The notes: generated by a model from the sequence alone, not told the origin. Positions 33,323 through 41,293 are shown, numbered from the stretch's first letter. The stretch is DNA of 64,000 nucleotides from JAWKJY01 sp041393535 (GCA_041393535.1 JAWKJY010000007.1:62001-126000), one strand, 5' to 3'. Numbers and translations are program-made.

Positions 33323-33985
33323 GTGCTACGCCGTTCGGCCACCCTGCTCGGCATCCTCGCCGGGTCCCTCGCCCTCGCAGCGCCCGCCCTCGCGGTCGAC
33401 GTGACCGTCCGGGTCGAGGGCAAGACGCGCACCCTGTTCGGGACGGAGCTCCCGTCCGTCGAGCCCTTCGAGGGCACGCTCGCGGCGATCGACACGGCCG
33501 GCGCGCCGGCGACGGTCGAGCTGAGGACGCCCACGCCGCTCGGCGCGCTCGAGGCGGCGAGTCGCGAGGGCGAGTTCTACTACCACGTGACGACCTCGTC
33601 GTTCGGGGCGTACGTCGACCGCGTCGGGCGCTTCGCCGGCACCGGTGCGAGCGGCTGGGTGTTCAAGGTGAACGGGAGGTCGCCGTCCGTCGGCGCCTCC
33701 GCCTACCGGCTGCGCGACGGCGACGACGTCCTCTGGTACTACGCGACGTTCGGCGCGAAGGGTGGGCCGCTGACGCTCGAGATCCGCCTCGAGGCGCGGA
33801 CGGGCTGCCTCGTCGCGATCGGGCGGGACGACAAGGGCGTCGCCGAGCGCGTGCGGAACGTCCGCTTCGAGCTCGACACGGGCGTCCGCCGCTCCGCGAC
33901 CGGCCGCGTCTGCCCGGACGTCTGGCACTCGGTGCGCGTGGTCAAGAAGGGCGCCGTCCCGTCGAGCACGCGGTACGCGGGCTAG
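33323..33985 (+). CDS. Secreted DUF4430 (transcobalamin beta-domain-like) protein
   Basis: A 220-residue exported protein: signal peptide (residues 1-24, ALA-VD), then a beta-rich region VTVRVEGKTRTLFGTEL, TPLGALEAASREGEFYYHV, ASGWVFKVNGRSPSVGASAYRLRDGDDVLWYYATF. The WxFxVNG, GA..Y.L.DGD.V.WYY pattern is DUF4430, the domain matching the C-terminal beta-domain of transcobalamin and intrinsic factor. The remaining 60 residues, with two cysteines, are a further beta-like segment. It is the first gene under the B12 riboswitch, which makes an extracellular cobalamin-binding role plausible. It has no lipobox, so it is probably released or held by partners. Confidence 0.87.
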   Translation: MLRRSATLLGILAGSLALAAPALAVDVTVRVEGKTRTLFGTELPSVEPFEGTLAAIDTAGAPATVELRTPTPLGALEAASREGEFYYHVTTSSFGAYVDRVGRFAGTGASGWVFKVNGRSPSVGASAYRLRDGDDVLWYYATFGAKGGPLTLEIRLEARTGCLVAIGRDDKGVAERVRNVRFELDTGVRRSATGRVCPDVWHSVRVVKKGAVPSSTRYAG

Positions 33986-34001
33986 CCGGGGCACGACGCG
34001 G

Positions 34002-34791
34002 GTGCGCACGCGCCTCCTGATCGCGCTCGTCCTCGCGCTCGCGCTCGCCGGCTGCGGTGGCGCGGGCGGCAGCGAGCCGGCGGCCGCCCCGGCCGAGCCG
34101 GCGCCGCCGCCGCCCGCCGCCGCCCCGGCGGCGGAGGGCGACGCGACGCTGTGGATCACGCGCGACCGGGGCGAGACGGTGCTGCTCGAGACCCGGGTCC
34201 AGTCCGGGCGGACCGTGATGCGCACGCTCCAGACGGTCGCGGACGTGGAGACCCGCTACGCGGGCCGGTACGTCCAGGGGATCGACGGGCTCGAGGGGTC
34301 GCTCGCGCGCCAGCAGGACTGGTTCTTCTCGGTCAACGGGATCGAGCCGGACGTCGGCGCGGCCGAGCTGAAGGTCCGCCCCGGCGACGTCGTCTGGTGG
34401 GACTTCCGCTCCTGGCAGGAGACGCGCGAGGAGCCGGTCGTCGTCGGGGCCTTCCCGGAGCCGCTCGTCCACGGCTGGAACGGGCGGACGCGGCCGGTCG
34501 AGATCCGCTTCCCGGCCTCGCTGCGCGACGCGGCCGAGGCGCTCGCCGCGCTCGTCGGCGAGGGAGCGGGACGGGCGACCCGCACGTGCTCGAGCTCGTC
34601 GTCGAGCCCGGCGCGCAGGGCGCGACCCTCCGGGGCGATCGCGGCGTCGAGAACGACGCGCCCGTGACCTTCGCCCTCGCGGGCAGCGAGGCGGCCGTGC
34701 GCGCGGCCGCGCTCGCGCTCGCGGCCGACCGGGGATCGTCGCCCACCGCGTGACGGCTCGCTTCGACGAGGCCGGGCGGGTGGTCGGATGA
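34002..34791 (+). CDS. DUF4430 lipoprotein (two frameshifts)
   Basis: A second transcobalamin-beta-like protein, about 262 residues when repaired. GTG 34002, a signal peptide with lipobox LALAGC, a Pro/Ala linker, then TLWITRDRGETVLLE, SGRTVMRTLQTVADVETRY, the YVQGIDGLEG strand, QDWFFSVNGIEPDVGAAELKVRPGDVVWWDFRSW (the DUF4430 core), and a C-terminal domain that continues in other frames: DPHVLELVVEPGAQG, FALAGSEAAVRAA, and VTARFDEAGRVVG. Frame changes lie near 34560-34575 and at 34730 (one G missing). The lipid anchor would place it on the outer face of the membrane beside the ECF transporter. The TGA overlaps the ecfT ATG. Confidence 0.85.
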
Positions 34792-35492
34792 GGCTCGCGC
34801 CCGGGGCGGCGGCGCTCCTGCTCGCGGCGGCGGGGACGGCGGCCCTGCTCGCCGACCGGCTCTGGGCGGTCGGCGCCCTCGCGGCCGCGCTGCTCGTCGT
34901 CGTCCTGCGCGCCCCGGTCCGGCGCCGCTGGCCGTACCTCGTCGGCGGGGTCTCGGCCGGGCTGTCCGTCTTCCTGCTCTCGCCCCTCTTCCAGGTCACC
35001 GGGATCGACGTGCTCTGGGAGGGGCCGATCGTCCCGGTGCTGGGGCAGCTCGACGTGACGCGCGAGGAGCTCGTCCTCGGCGCACTGAACGGCCTGCGGC
35101 TCACGGCCGTCGCGCTCGCCTTCGCCGCCTACGCGCTCCTGCTCGACCACGACCGGCTGCTGGCCGCGGCCGGCGTCGCGCGCCGCTCGGCCTTCGCGGC
35201 CGCCCTCGCGGTGCGGCTCGTGCCGACGCTCGAGCGGGACGGTCGGGCGCTCGCCGACGCGGTGCGCGGCCGCGGCGTCGCGGTCGAGGGCGTGCGCGGC
35301 CGGGCGGCGCTCGTCTCGCCGCTCGTCGGCGGCTCGCTCGAGCGCGCGCTGACGCTCGCGGAGGCGATGGAGGCGCGCGGCTTCGGCCGCCCGGGGCGCA
35401 CGCGCGCGCCCCGTCCGGGCTGGCGCTGGCGCGACCGCGCCGCCGCCGCGGCCGCGATCGGGCTCGTCGTCGCGGGGGCGTTGTGGCTCTGA
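34788..35492 (+). CDS. ecfT: ECF transporter transmembrane subunit EcfT
   Basis: A 234-residue membrane scaffold of an energy-coupling-factor importer. About five to six hydrophobic segments; the coupling motifs are AVRGRGV (first A-R-G) and AMEARGFGR (second A-R-G), which contact the two ATPases. The middle carries NGLRLTAVALAFAAYALLL and VARRSAFAAALAVRLVPTLERDGRALADAVRGRG. Four-base overlap upstream and ten-base overlap with the ATPase gene downstream. Confidence 0.9.
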   Translation: MRLAPGAAALLLAAAGTAALLADRLWAVGALAAALLVVVLRAPVRRRWPYLVGGVSAGLSVFLLSPLFQVTGIDVLWEGPIVPVLGQLDVTREELVLGALNGLRLTAVALAFAAYALLLDHDRLLAAAGVARRSAFAAALAVRLVPTLERDGRALADAVRGRGVAVEGVRGRAALVSPLVGGSLERALTLAEAMEARGFGRPGRTRAPRPGWRWRDRAAAAAAIGLVVAGALWL

Positions 35493-36850
35493 CCCGGGCA
35501 CGGCCGCTCGCTCGCGTCGAGCGCCTGTCGTTCGCGTACCCGGGCGCCGGCGCGTCCGCGCTCGACGGCGTCTCGCTCGAGCTCGCCGCGGGCGAGGTGG
35601 TCGCGCTCGTCGGCGGCTCGGGGAGCGGCAAGTCGACGCTCGTGCGCGCGCTCGCGGGGCTCGTGCCGCACTTCCACGGCGGCCGCTTCGCCGGGCGCGT
35701 GCTCGTCGACGGCCGCGACACGCGGAGGGCCCGCCCCGCCGAGCTCGCGGGCACCGTCGCGACCGTCTTCCAGGACCCCGAAGACCAGGTCGTGATGACC
35801 CGCGTCGAGAACGAGGTCGCGTTCGGCCTCGAGAACCTCGGCACGCCGCCGGGGCGGATCCGTCCCCGCGCCGAGGCCGCCCTCGACGCGGTCGGGGCGC
35901 TCCACCTGCTCGGGCGGCGGGTCGAGGAGCTCTCGGGGGGCGAGCTGCAGCGCGTCTGCCTCGCGTCGGCGCTCGCGCTCGAGCCGCGCCTGCTCCTGCT
36001 CGACGAGCCGACCTCCCAGCTCGATCCGGCCGGCGCGGACGCCTTCCTCGACGCGGTCGCGCGCGACCCCGGGCGGTGCGTCGTCCTCGCCGAGCAGCGG
36101 GTCGCGCGCGCGCTCGCCCGGGCCGACCGGGTGGTGGTGCTGGAGCGCGGCCGGGTCGTCCTCGACGCGCCCGTCGCACAGGCCGAGGCGTGGCTCGCCG
36201 CCGAGCGGCCCGACCTGCTCGACGGCTACGACGACGCCCTCGGCCCGGCGCCGGTCGGCGAGCCCGTGCTCGAGCTCGAGGGCCTGCAGGCCGGCTACGG
36301 GCCGATGCCCGTGCTGACGGGCGTGTCGCTCGCCGTGCGACGGGGCGAGGTCGTCGCGGTCGAGGGGCCGAACGGCAGCGGCAAGACGACCCTCCTGCGC
36401 GTCGCGGCCGGGCTGCACGAGGCGGCGACCGGGCGGGTCGAGCGCGCCGGGCGCGCGTGCTACCTGTCCCAGGATCCCGGCCGCTACCTGGTGCGCGAGC
36501 GCGTGGACGACGAGGTCGCGCTCGCCGTCGGCGGCGATCGCGCGCGGGCCCTGGCCGCGCTCGAGCGCGTCGACCTCGCCTGGGCCGCCGCACGCCACCC
36601 GCGCGACCTGTCGAGCGGCGAGCGCGAGCGGCTCGCGATCGCCGCCGTCTCGGTCTCCGACCCGGACCTGCTCGTCCTCGACGAGCCGACGCGCGGGCTC
36701 GACCCGGGCCGCAAGCGCGCGCTCGCGGCCTGGCTCGCCGCGTACGCCGCCGCCGGCCGGGGCGTCCTCGTCGCCACGCACGACCTCGACCTGCCCGCCC
36801 ACCGGCGGGTCAGGCTCGGCGCCGCCGCCGTGGAGGAGAGCCATGCCTAG
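35483..36850 (+). CDS. ECF transporter ATPase, EcfA and EcfA' fused in one protein
   Basis: A 455-residue double ABC ATPase. First domain: Walker A GGSGSGKST (about 46-54), Q-loop VFQDPEDQVV, signature LSGGELQR, Walker B LLLLDEPTSQLDP, H-loop replaced by VVLAEQRVARAL (no His). Second domain: Walker A GPNGSGKTT (about 295-303), Q-loop LSQDPGRYL, signature LSSGERERLAIA, Walker B LLVLDEPTRGLDP, H-loop ATHDLD. One site therefore has the canonical histidine and the other does not. Fused EcfAA' proteins are typical of actinobacterial ECF systems. GTG 35483 lies within the end of ecfT. Confidence 0.92.
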   Translation: MALTRARPLARVERLSFAYPGAGASALDGVSLELAAGEVVALVGGSGSGKSTLVRALAGLVPHFHGGRFAGRVLVDGRDTRRARPAELAGTVATVFQDPEDQVVMTRVENEVAFGLENLGTPPGRIRPRAEAALDAVGALHLLGRRVEELSGGELQRVCLASALALEPRLLLLDEPTSQLDPAGADAFLDAVARDPGRCVVLAEQRVARALARADRVVVLERGRVVLDAPVAQAEAWLAAERPDLLDGYDDALGPAPVGEPVLELEGLQAGYGPMPVLTGVSLAVRRGEVVAVEGPNGSGKTTLLRVAAGLHEAATGRVERAGRACYLSQDPGRYLVRERVDDEVALAVGGDRARALAALERVDLAWAAARHPRDLSSGERERLAIAAVSVSDPDLLVLDEPTRGLDPGRKRALAAWLAAYAAAGRGVLVATHDLDLPAHRRVRLGAAAVEESHA

Positions 36851-37604
36851 CCTCTCCCGCCGCCGCGCCGCCCTGCTCGCGCTGGCGCTCGCGGCCGTCG
36901 CGCTCGCGGCCGCGGCCTGGGCGGCGCTCGATCCGGGTCGCGCCGGCCTCTCGCTCCTGCTCGCAGCCGGCGCGCTCGTCGTCGCCGGGGCCTCCTGGCT
37001 CGAGACCGGGCGCGGCGGGGCGAAGGAGGTCGCGCTCGTCGCCGCGCTCGGCGGCGTCGCGGCGGCCGGCCGCGTCCTCTTCGCCGCCGTGCCGGGCGTC
37101 CAGCCGGTCACCGTGATCGCCGTCGCGGCCGGCTACGCGCTCGGGGCGCGCGTCGGCATCGCCGTCGGCGCGGTCGCGGCGTTCGCGTCGAACATGTTCC
37201 TCGGCCAGGGGATCTGGACGCCGTGGCAGATGCTCGCCTGGGGCGCGTGCGGCCTCGCCGGCGCGCTGCTGCGCCCGGCGCTGCGCCGCCGGCTCGCCTT
37301 CGCCGCCGCGTGCCTCGTGCTCGGCTTCGCGTTCAGCGCGCTGATGGACGTCTGGGAGTGGTACTCCTTCTACCCGCACACGTGGCAGGCGCTCGTCGCG
37401 ACGCTCGGCCGGGGCGTCCCCTTCCAGGCCGCGCACGGGATCGGCAACCTCCTGATCGCGCTCGCGGCGGGGCCCGAGCTGCGCCGGCTGCTCGAGCGGT
37501 ACGGACGGCGGCTGCACGTCGAGGTGATCTGGGCCGAGCCGGCGATCGAGGCGGCGGAGCCCGAGGCCGCGACCGCGCGTGAGCCCGTGGGGGCCGGCCG
37601 GTGA
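36843..37604 (+). CDS. ECF transporter substrate-binding subunit EcfS, probably for cobalamin
   Basis: A 253-residue membrane protein with about seven to eight hydrophobic segments: ALLALALAAVALAAAAWAAL, EVALVAALGGVAAAGRVLFAAVPGVQPVTVIAVAAGYALGARVG, AAFASNMFLGQGIWTPWQMLAWGACGLAGALL, LVLGFAFSALMDVWEWYSF, then a cytoplasmic tail. The AAxxR..F, PV..I...G..LG and GQG.WTPWQM..WG..G..G pattern is shared by ECF S subunits for cobalamin, queuosine and related large ligands. The riboswitch, DUF4430 and COG2102 neighbours favour cobalamin or a cobinamide-type precursor. Direct proof is absent. It overlaps the ATPase gene by eight bases. Confidence 0.85.
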   Translation: MPSLSRRRAALLALALAAVALAAAAWAALDPGRAGLSLLLAAGALVVAGASWLETGRGGAKEVALVAALGGVAAAGRVLFAAVPGVQPVTVIAVAAGYALGARVGIAVGAVAAFASNMFLGQGIWTPWQMLAWGACGLAGALLRPALRRRLAFAAACLVLGFAFSALMDVWEWYSFYPHTWQALVATLGRGVPFQAAHGIGNLLIALAAGPELRRLLERYGRRLHVEVIWAEPAIEAAEPEAATAREPVGAGR

Positions 37605-38467
37605 GGCGGCTCCTCCTCGTCGGTCTGCTCCTGGCGCTCCTCGCCGCCTCGGGTGCGGCCCCCGCGGGCGCCGCACCGCCGAGCCCGGAGCGGGCGATCG
37701 CGTACCTGCAGGCGCGCCAGCAGCCCGACGGTGGCTTCGCCGAGCCCGGCGGTCGCTCCGACCCGGGGCTCACCGCCTGGGTCGTGCTCGGCCTCGACGC
37801 GGCGGGGATCGACCCGGCCGCGGTCGTCCGCGACGGCCGCTCGGCGGCGGACTACCTCGCGGGCAAGCCGTACCCGGCGGCGACCGACCTCGAGCTCAGG
37901 ATCCTCGCCCTCGTCGCGCTCCACCGGGACGTCTCGGGCCTCGCCGACCAGCTCGCGCGCCTGTCGCGGCGGACCGGGTCGATCGGGCCGACGGTCAACT
38001 CGACGATCTGGGGGATCCTCGCGCTGCGCGCCGCTGGCCGGCCGGTCCCGGCCGCGGCCGTCCGCTACCTGCTGGGCGCGCAGGCGGCGAACGGCGGCTT
38101 CTCGTGGTTCAAGGGGGGCGCGCCCGACACGAACGACACCGCCGCGGCGGTGCGCGCGCTCCTCGCCGCGGGGAAGCCGGCGAGCGCGAGGCCGATCCGA
38201 CGGGCCCTCGCCTTCCTGGCCGCGAACGTCCGCCGCGACGGCGGCGTGCCGCTCGAGCCCGGCGACCCGAGCGACGCGCAGTCGACGGCCTGGACGATCG
38301 AGGCCGTCCGCGCCGCCGGACGCACGCCGCCGCGCGCGCTGGCGGCCTACCTCGGCCGGCTGCAGCGGGCCGACGGGAGCTTCCGCTTCCGCGCCGGCCG
38401 GACGCTGACGCCGACCTGGGTCACGGCGTACGTGCTGCGCGCGATCGCCGCGCCGCCCGGGCCGTGA
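37601..38467 (+). CDS. Secreted alpha/alpha-toroid (prenyltransferase-like) protein
   Basis: A 288-residue exported protein: signal peptide (1-26, AGA-AP), then repeated helical pairs with QW-like motifs: AIAYLQARQQPDGGFAEPG, ATDLELRILALVAL, TVNSTIWGILALRAAG, YLLGAQAANGGFSWFKGG, ALAFLAANVRRDGGVPLEPG, DAQSTAWTIEAVRAAG and YLGRLQRADGSFRF. This is the terpenoid-cyclase/prenyltransferase alpha/alpha barrel, but the DxDD or zinc ligands of those enzymes are absent and the protein is outside the cell. The same barrel forms the alpha-domain of intrinsic factor and transcobalamin. In this operon a B12-binding role with the DUF4430 proteins is the best reading. GTG 37601 overlaps the EcfS stop. Confidence 0.88.
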   Translation: MRRLLLVGLLLALLAASGAAPAGAAPPSPERAIAYLQARQQPDGGFAEPGGRSDPGLTAWVVLGLDAAGIDPAAVVRDGRSAADYLAGKPYPAATDLELRILALVALHRDVSGLADQLARLSRRTGSIGPTVNSTIWGILALRAAGRPVPAAAVRYLLGAQAANGGFSWFKGGAPDTNDTAAAVRALLAAGKPASARPIRRALAFLAANVRRDGGVPLEPGDPSDAQSTAWTIEAVRAAGRTPPRALAAYLGRLQRADGSFRFRAGRTLTPTWVTAYVLRAIAAPPGP

Positions 38468-39135
38468 GCGCGGCCGGGCTGGCACGGCGCCCCGTCGTCG
38501 TCTCCTGGAGCGGCGGCAAGGACGCGACGCTCGCGCTGCACCGGGCGACCCGCGCGGGCGCCGTTCCTCGGGCGCTCGTGACGATGCTCGTCGAGGGCGG
38601 CGAGCGCTCCCGCTCGCACGGCCTGCGCCGCGCGGTGCTCGAGGCGCAGGCCGCCGCGCTCGACCTGCCGCTCGTCGCCCGCGCGACCTCGTGGGGCGGC
38701 TACGAGGCTGCCTTCGTCGACGCGCTCGGGGAGTGCGCCTCCCTCGGCATCGCCGACGCCGTCTACGGCGACCTCGACGTCGACGAGCACCGCGCCTGGG
38801 TCGAGCGCGTCTCGGCGCGCGCGGGGCTGCGCGCGCACCTCCCGCTGTGGCGGGCCGACCGCGCCGCGGTCGTCGCGGAGGTCGAGCGGGTCGGAATCGA
38901 CGCGCGCGTCGTCGCCGTCCGGGACGGCGTCCTGCCGCGCGACCTGCTCGGCCGCCGGGTCGACGCGGCGCTCGCCGCGGAGGTGGTCGCGCTCGGCGCC
39001 GACGCCTGCGGCGAGGCGGGTGAGTACCACACGGTGGTCGCGGACGCGCCCGGGTTCGCGCGCCCCGTCCCGCTCGTCCCGGGCGAGGCCGTGCTGCGCG
39101 ACGGGGTCTGGTTCCTCGACGTCGAGCCGGGCTGA
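38464..39135 (+). CDS. DUF71/COG2102 PP-loop ATPase (B12-linked branch)
   Basis: A 223-residue adenine-nucleotide alpha-hydrolase-fold enzyme related to diphthine-ammonia ligase (Dph6). PP-loop VVSWSGGKDATLALHRA (SGGKD at about 16-20), SHGLRRAVLEAQAAALDLPLV, ADAVYGDLDVDEHRAWVERV, PLWRADRAAVVAEV and the family end motif CGEAGEYHTVV. Bacteria lack diphthamide, so the Dph6 name should not be copied. Comparative genomics has proposed that a bacterial branch of this family works in B12 salvage, possibly amidating corrinoid side chains, which fits its place as the last gene of a B12-riboswitch operon. GTG 38464 overlaps the preceding TGA. Confidence 0.88.
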   Translation: MSAAGLARRPVVVSWSGGKDATLALHRATRAGAVPRALVTMLVEGGERSRSHGLRRAVLEAQAAALDLPLVARATSWGGYEAAFVDALGECASLGIADAVYGDLDVDEHRAWVERVSARAGLRAHLPLWRADRAAVVAEVERVGIDARVVAVRDGVLPRDLLGRRVDAALAAEVVALGADACGEAGEYHTVVADAPGFARPVPLVPGEAVLRDGVWFLDVEPG

Positions 39136-39179
39136 GCCCGGCGGGTCGGCGCCGCCCGCGGCGCGCTCGAGCGGCCGGC

Positions 39180-40379
39180 TCAGGCGACGACGCAGAGCCC
39201 GTCGACGCACTGCCCGGACGGGCAGACGGTGCCGCAGGCGCCGCAGTTGCGCGGGTCGTTGCGCAGCGAGACGCACGCGCCGCCGCAGCAGGCCTGCGCC
39301 AGCTCGGGCGCGAACGAGCCGCTCGCGCAGCAGATCGGGTCGGCCGCGCTCCCGCAGAGGAGGTCCTCGCGGCAGCAGAGCCCGCCGAGGTCGCCGGCCG
39401 GGACGACCAGCTTGCCGCCGAGGCTCCGGTAGCCCTCCGGGCAGCAGGTGACCGCGCCGCCCGCCCTCACCGTCCGCTCGGGCGGGCAGCAGGTCTTCTG
39501 GCCGGCGCTCGCCGCGGGGATCGTGCCGGTCTCGTCCGCCACGCTCGCGCACGTCCTCCCCTTCTCGCAGCAGACCGGCTTGCGGCTGCCCGGCGAGGAC
39601 TCGCAGACGTCGCGGCCCTTCGGGCAGCAGATCGCGGTCTCGCCGAAGCCGCTGCAGGTCTCCGTCCGCTTCTTGCAGCAGAGCCCGACGGCCGGGTCGC
39701 AGCAGGCGCTCCCCTGCGGGCAGCACTTCTTGCCGCAGCCCTGCTGGCCCTCCTTGCACGGCGAGCAGATGCCCTTCTTCGGGTTGACGCAGCGCTGGCC
39801 CCTCGGGCAGCAGCGGCTCGTCCCGCAGCGGGCGCGGCCCTTGGGGCAGCGCGCCACGCAGACCTCGATCCGCGCCTTGCCGGCGCCGGCGCGGAAGCAC
39901 TCCTCGTTCGCGTCGCAGCAGCGGTCGCCGCAGCCCGTCTGCCCGTTGCGGCAGCAGAGGACGAGCGGCCCGCCGCTCGCGCAGAAGGAGCCCGGCTGGC
40001 AGCAGCCCGTCCCGCACTCGCTCTCGCCGGGCTTGCACTGCGGGCAGACGCACTTCGCGCCGCCGAGCTCGTCCGTGGTGCACGAGCAGTACGACTCGCA
40101 GCAGGTCGCGCTGACCTTGGTCGCACAGCAGATGGTCGAGCCGCCGACGGTGTCCGGGCCGCCGCAGCACGTCCACGGGTTGCCCGGGCCGACCCAGCAG
40201 TCCGTCGTCCCCTCGACGCAGCCCTGCGCCCGCCGCGTGGCGGCGCCGGCGGGGCGAGACGCGACCGCGGAGGGCACCGCAGCCGCCACGACGGCGCCGG
40301 CGAGGAGCCGCAGCACCCCGCGGCGCGGCATCGGCTCGGCGAGCCGCCGGGCGAGGTCGTCGAAGAAGCGGTCGCCCAC
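39180..40379 (-). CDS. Tat-exported cysteine-rich repeat protein (62 Cys)
   Basis: A 399-residue protein. The N-terminus has FFDDLARRLAEPMPRRGVLRL followed by a hydrophobic stretch and AGA, a twin-arginine-type signal. The mature part holds 62 cysteines by my count, many as CC pairs, in degenerate repeats such as CGTGCCQPGSFC, CGDRCCDANEEC, CGTSRCCPRGQRC, CGKKCCPQGSACC, then ends NCGACGTVCPSGQCVDGLC. This looks like granulin/antistasin-style disulfide-knotted modules. Function unknown; Tat export of such a disulfide-rich protein suggests folding before export. GTG 40379 is eight bases after a TACGGT box (40388-40393). Confidence 0.87.
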   Translation of the reverse strand: MGDRFFDDLARRLAEPMPRRGVLRLLAGAVVAAAVPSAVASRPAGAATRRAQGCVEGTTDCWVGPGNPWTCCGGPDTVGGSTICCATKVSATCCESYCSCTTDELGGAKCVCPQCKPGESECGTGCCQPGSFCASGGPLVLCCRNGQTGCGDRCCDANEECFRAGAGKARIEVCVARCPKGRARCGTSRCCPRGQRCVNPKKGICSPCKEGQQGCGKKCCPQGSACCDPAVGLCCKKRTETCSGFGETAICCPKGRDVCESSPGSRKPVCCEKGRTCASVADETGTIPAASAGQKTCCPPERTVRAGGAVTCCPEGYRSLGGKLVVPAGDLGGLCCREDLLCGSAADPICCASGSFAPELAQACCGGACVSLRNDPRNCGACGTVCPSGQCVDGLCVVA

Positions 40380-40445
40380 CGCCGCGAACCGTAGCGCGGC
40401 GCGCGGCCGACCGCCGTCCCCGGGGGGAGCGCGCGGGGCGCGGCC

Positions 40446-40451
40446 TATACT
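40446..40451 (+). promoter_or_regulatory. -10 box for cinA
   Basis: TATACT ends seven bases before GTG 40459, and fixes that codon as the start. No -35 element is recognisable. Confidence 0.55.
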
Positions 40452-40458
40452 CGCCAGC

Positions 40459-41190
40459 GTGCTCCCCGTCGGCCGCACCGCCGTGATCCTGACGATCGGG
40501 AACGAGATCGTCTCGGGGGACGTCGAGAACACGAACGGCTCGTGGATCTCGCGCCGGCTGGCCCAGCTCGGCGTCGAGGTGCGCATGCTCGCCGCGCTGC
40601 GCGACGAGATCGACGTGATCGCCGAGTTCGTCGCGACGCACAGCCGGGCCGTCGACCACGTGTTCGTGACGGGCGGCCTGGGCGGCACCCCGGACGACCT
40701 GACGCGCGAGGCGATCGCCGCCGCGTTCGAGGTCGAGCAGGCGGTCGTCGAGGAGCTCGCGGAGGCCCTGCGTGGCCGATTCGGCGGGAAGGGCCTCGGC
40801 GACTACGCGGCCCGCTGGGCGAACCTCCCGCGCGGCGCCGAGCCGCTCGACAACCCGCTCGGCGGCGCCCCCGGCTTCGTGCTCGGCAACGTCCACGTGC
40901 TGCCGGGCCTGCCCGTGGAGATGGAGGCGATCTTCCTCTCGATCGAGGAGCGCTTTCGCGGCGAGCCGATCGCGGTCTGGCGCCGGGCGTACCGGACGGG
41001 CGAGGGCCAGATCGTCGAGATCCTCGAGCGGGCGACGGCGCGCCACCCGGCCGTCGACGTCGGCAGCTACCCGCGCTTCGACGCGCAGGGGCCCGAGACG
41101 GAGGTCGTGCTGAAGTCGAAGGACGCCGACGCGCTCGCGCAGGCGGCCGCGGAGGTCGAGGGCGCGCTCGCCCGCGCGCTCGCCGTCTAG
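40459..41190 (+). CDS. CinA/MoaB-domain (molybdopterin-binding fold) protein
   Basis: A 243-residue protein equal to the N-terminal COG1058 half of CinA: AVILTIGNEIVSGDVENTNGSWISRRLAQLGVEV, HVFVTGGLGGTPDDLTREAIAAAF, LPRGAEPLDNPLGGAPGFVL, HVLPGLPVEMEAIF. In full CinA this domain is an ADP-ribose pyrophosphatase and is fused to a nicotinamide-nucleotide deamidase; that second domain is missing here, as in many stand-alone members. A role in pyridine nucleotide repair or metabolism is likely. Confidence 0.9.
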   Translation: MLPVGRTAVILTIGNEIVSGDVENTNGSWISRRLAQLGVEVRMLAALRDEIDVIAEFVATHSRAVDHVFVTGGLGGTPDDLTREAIAAAFEVEQAVVEELAEALRGRFGGKGLGDYAARWANLPRGAEPLDNPLGGAPGFVLGNVHVLPGLPVEMEAIFLSIEERFRGEPIAVWRRAYRTGEGQIVEILERATARHPAVDVGSYPRFDAQGPETEVVLKSKDADALAQAAAEVEGALARALAV

Positions 41191-41293
41191 CGGACCCGCT
41201 CGAGGACGGCCCTCGCGTCGCCTCGCCGTGCCGTGAAGCTGCCGTACCGGTCGTGGGAGGGAATCCGACTCCGCCCGGTCAGGGAAGGGGAAA

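Noticed and set aside
37601..38467. Squalene-hopene cyclase or prenyltransferase enzyme
   Set aside because: The protein is too short, exported, and lacks the DxDD and zinc-ligand motifs of those enzymes.
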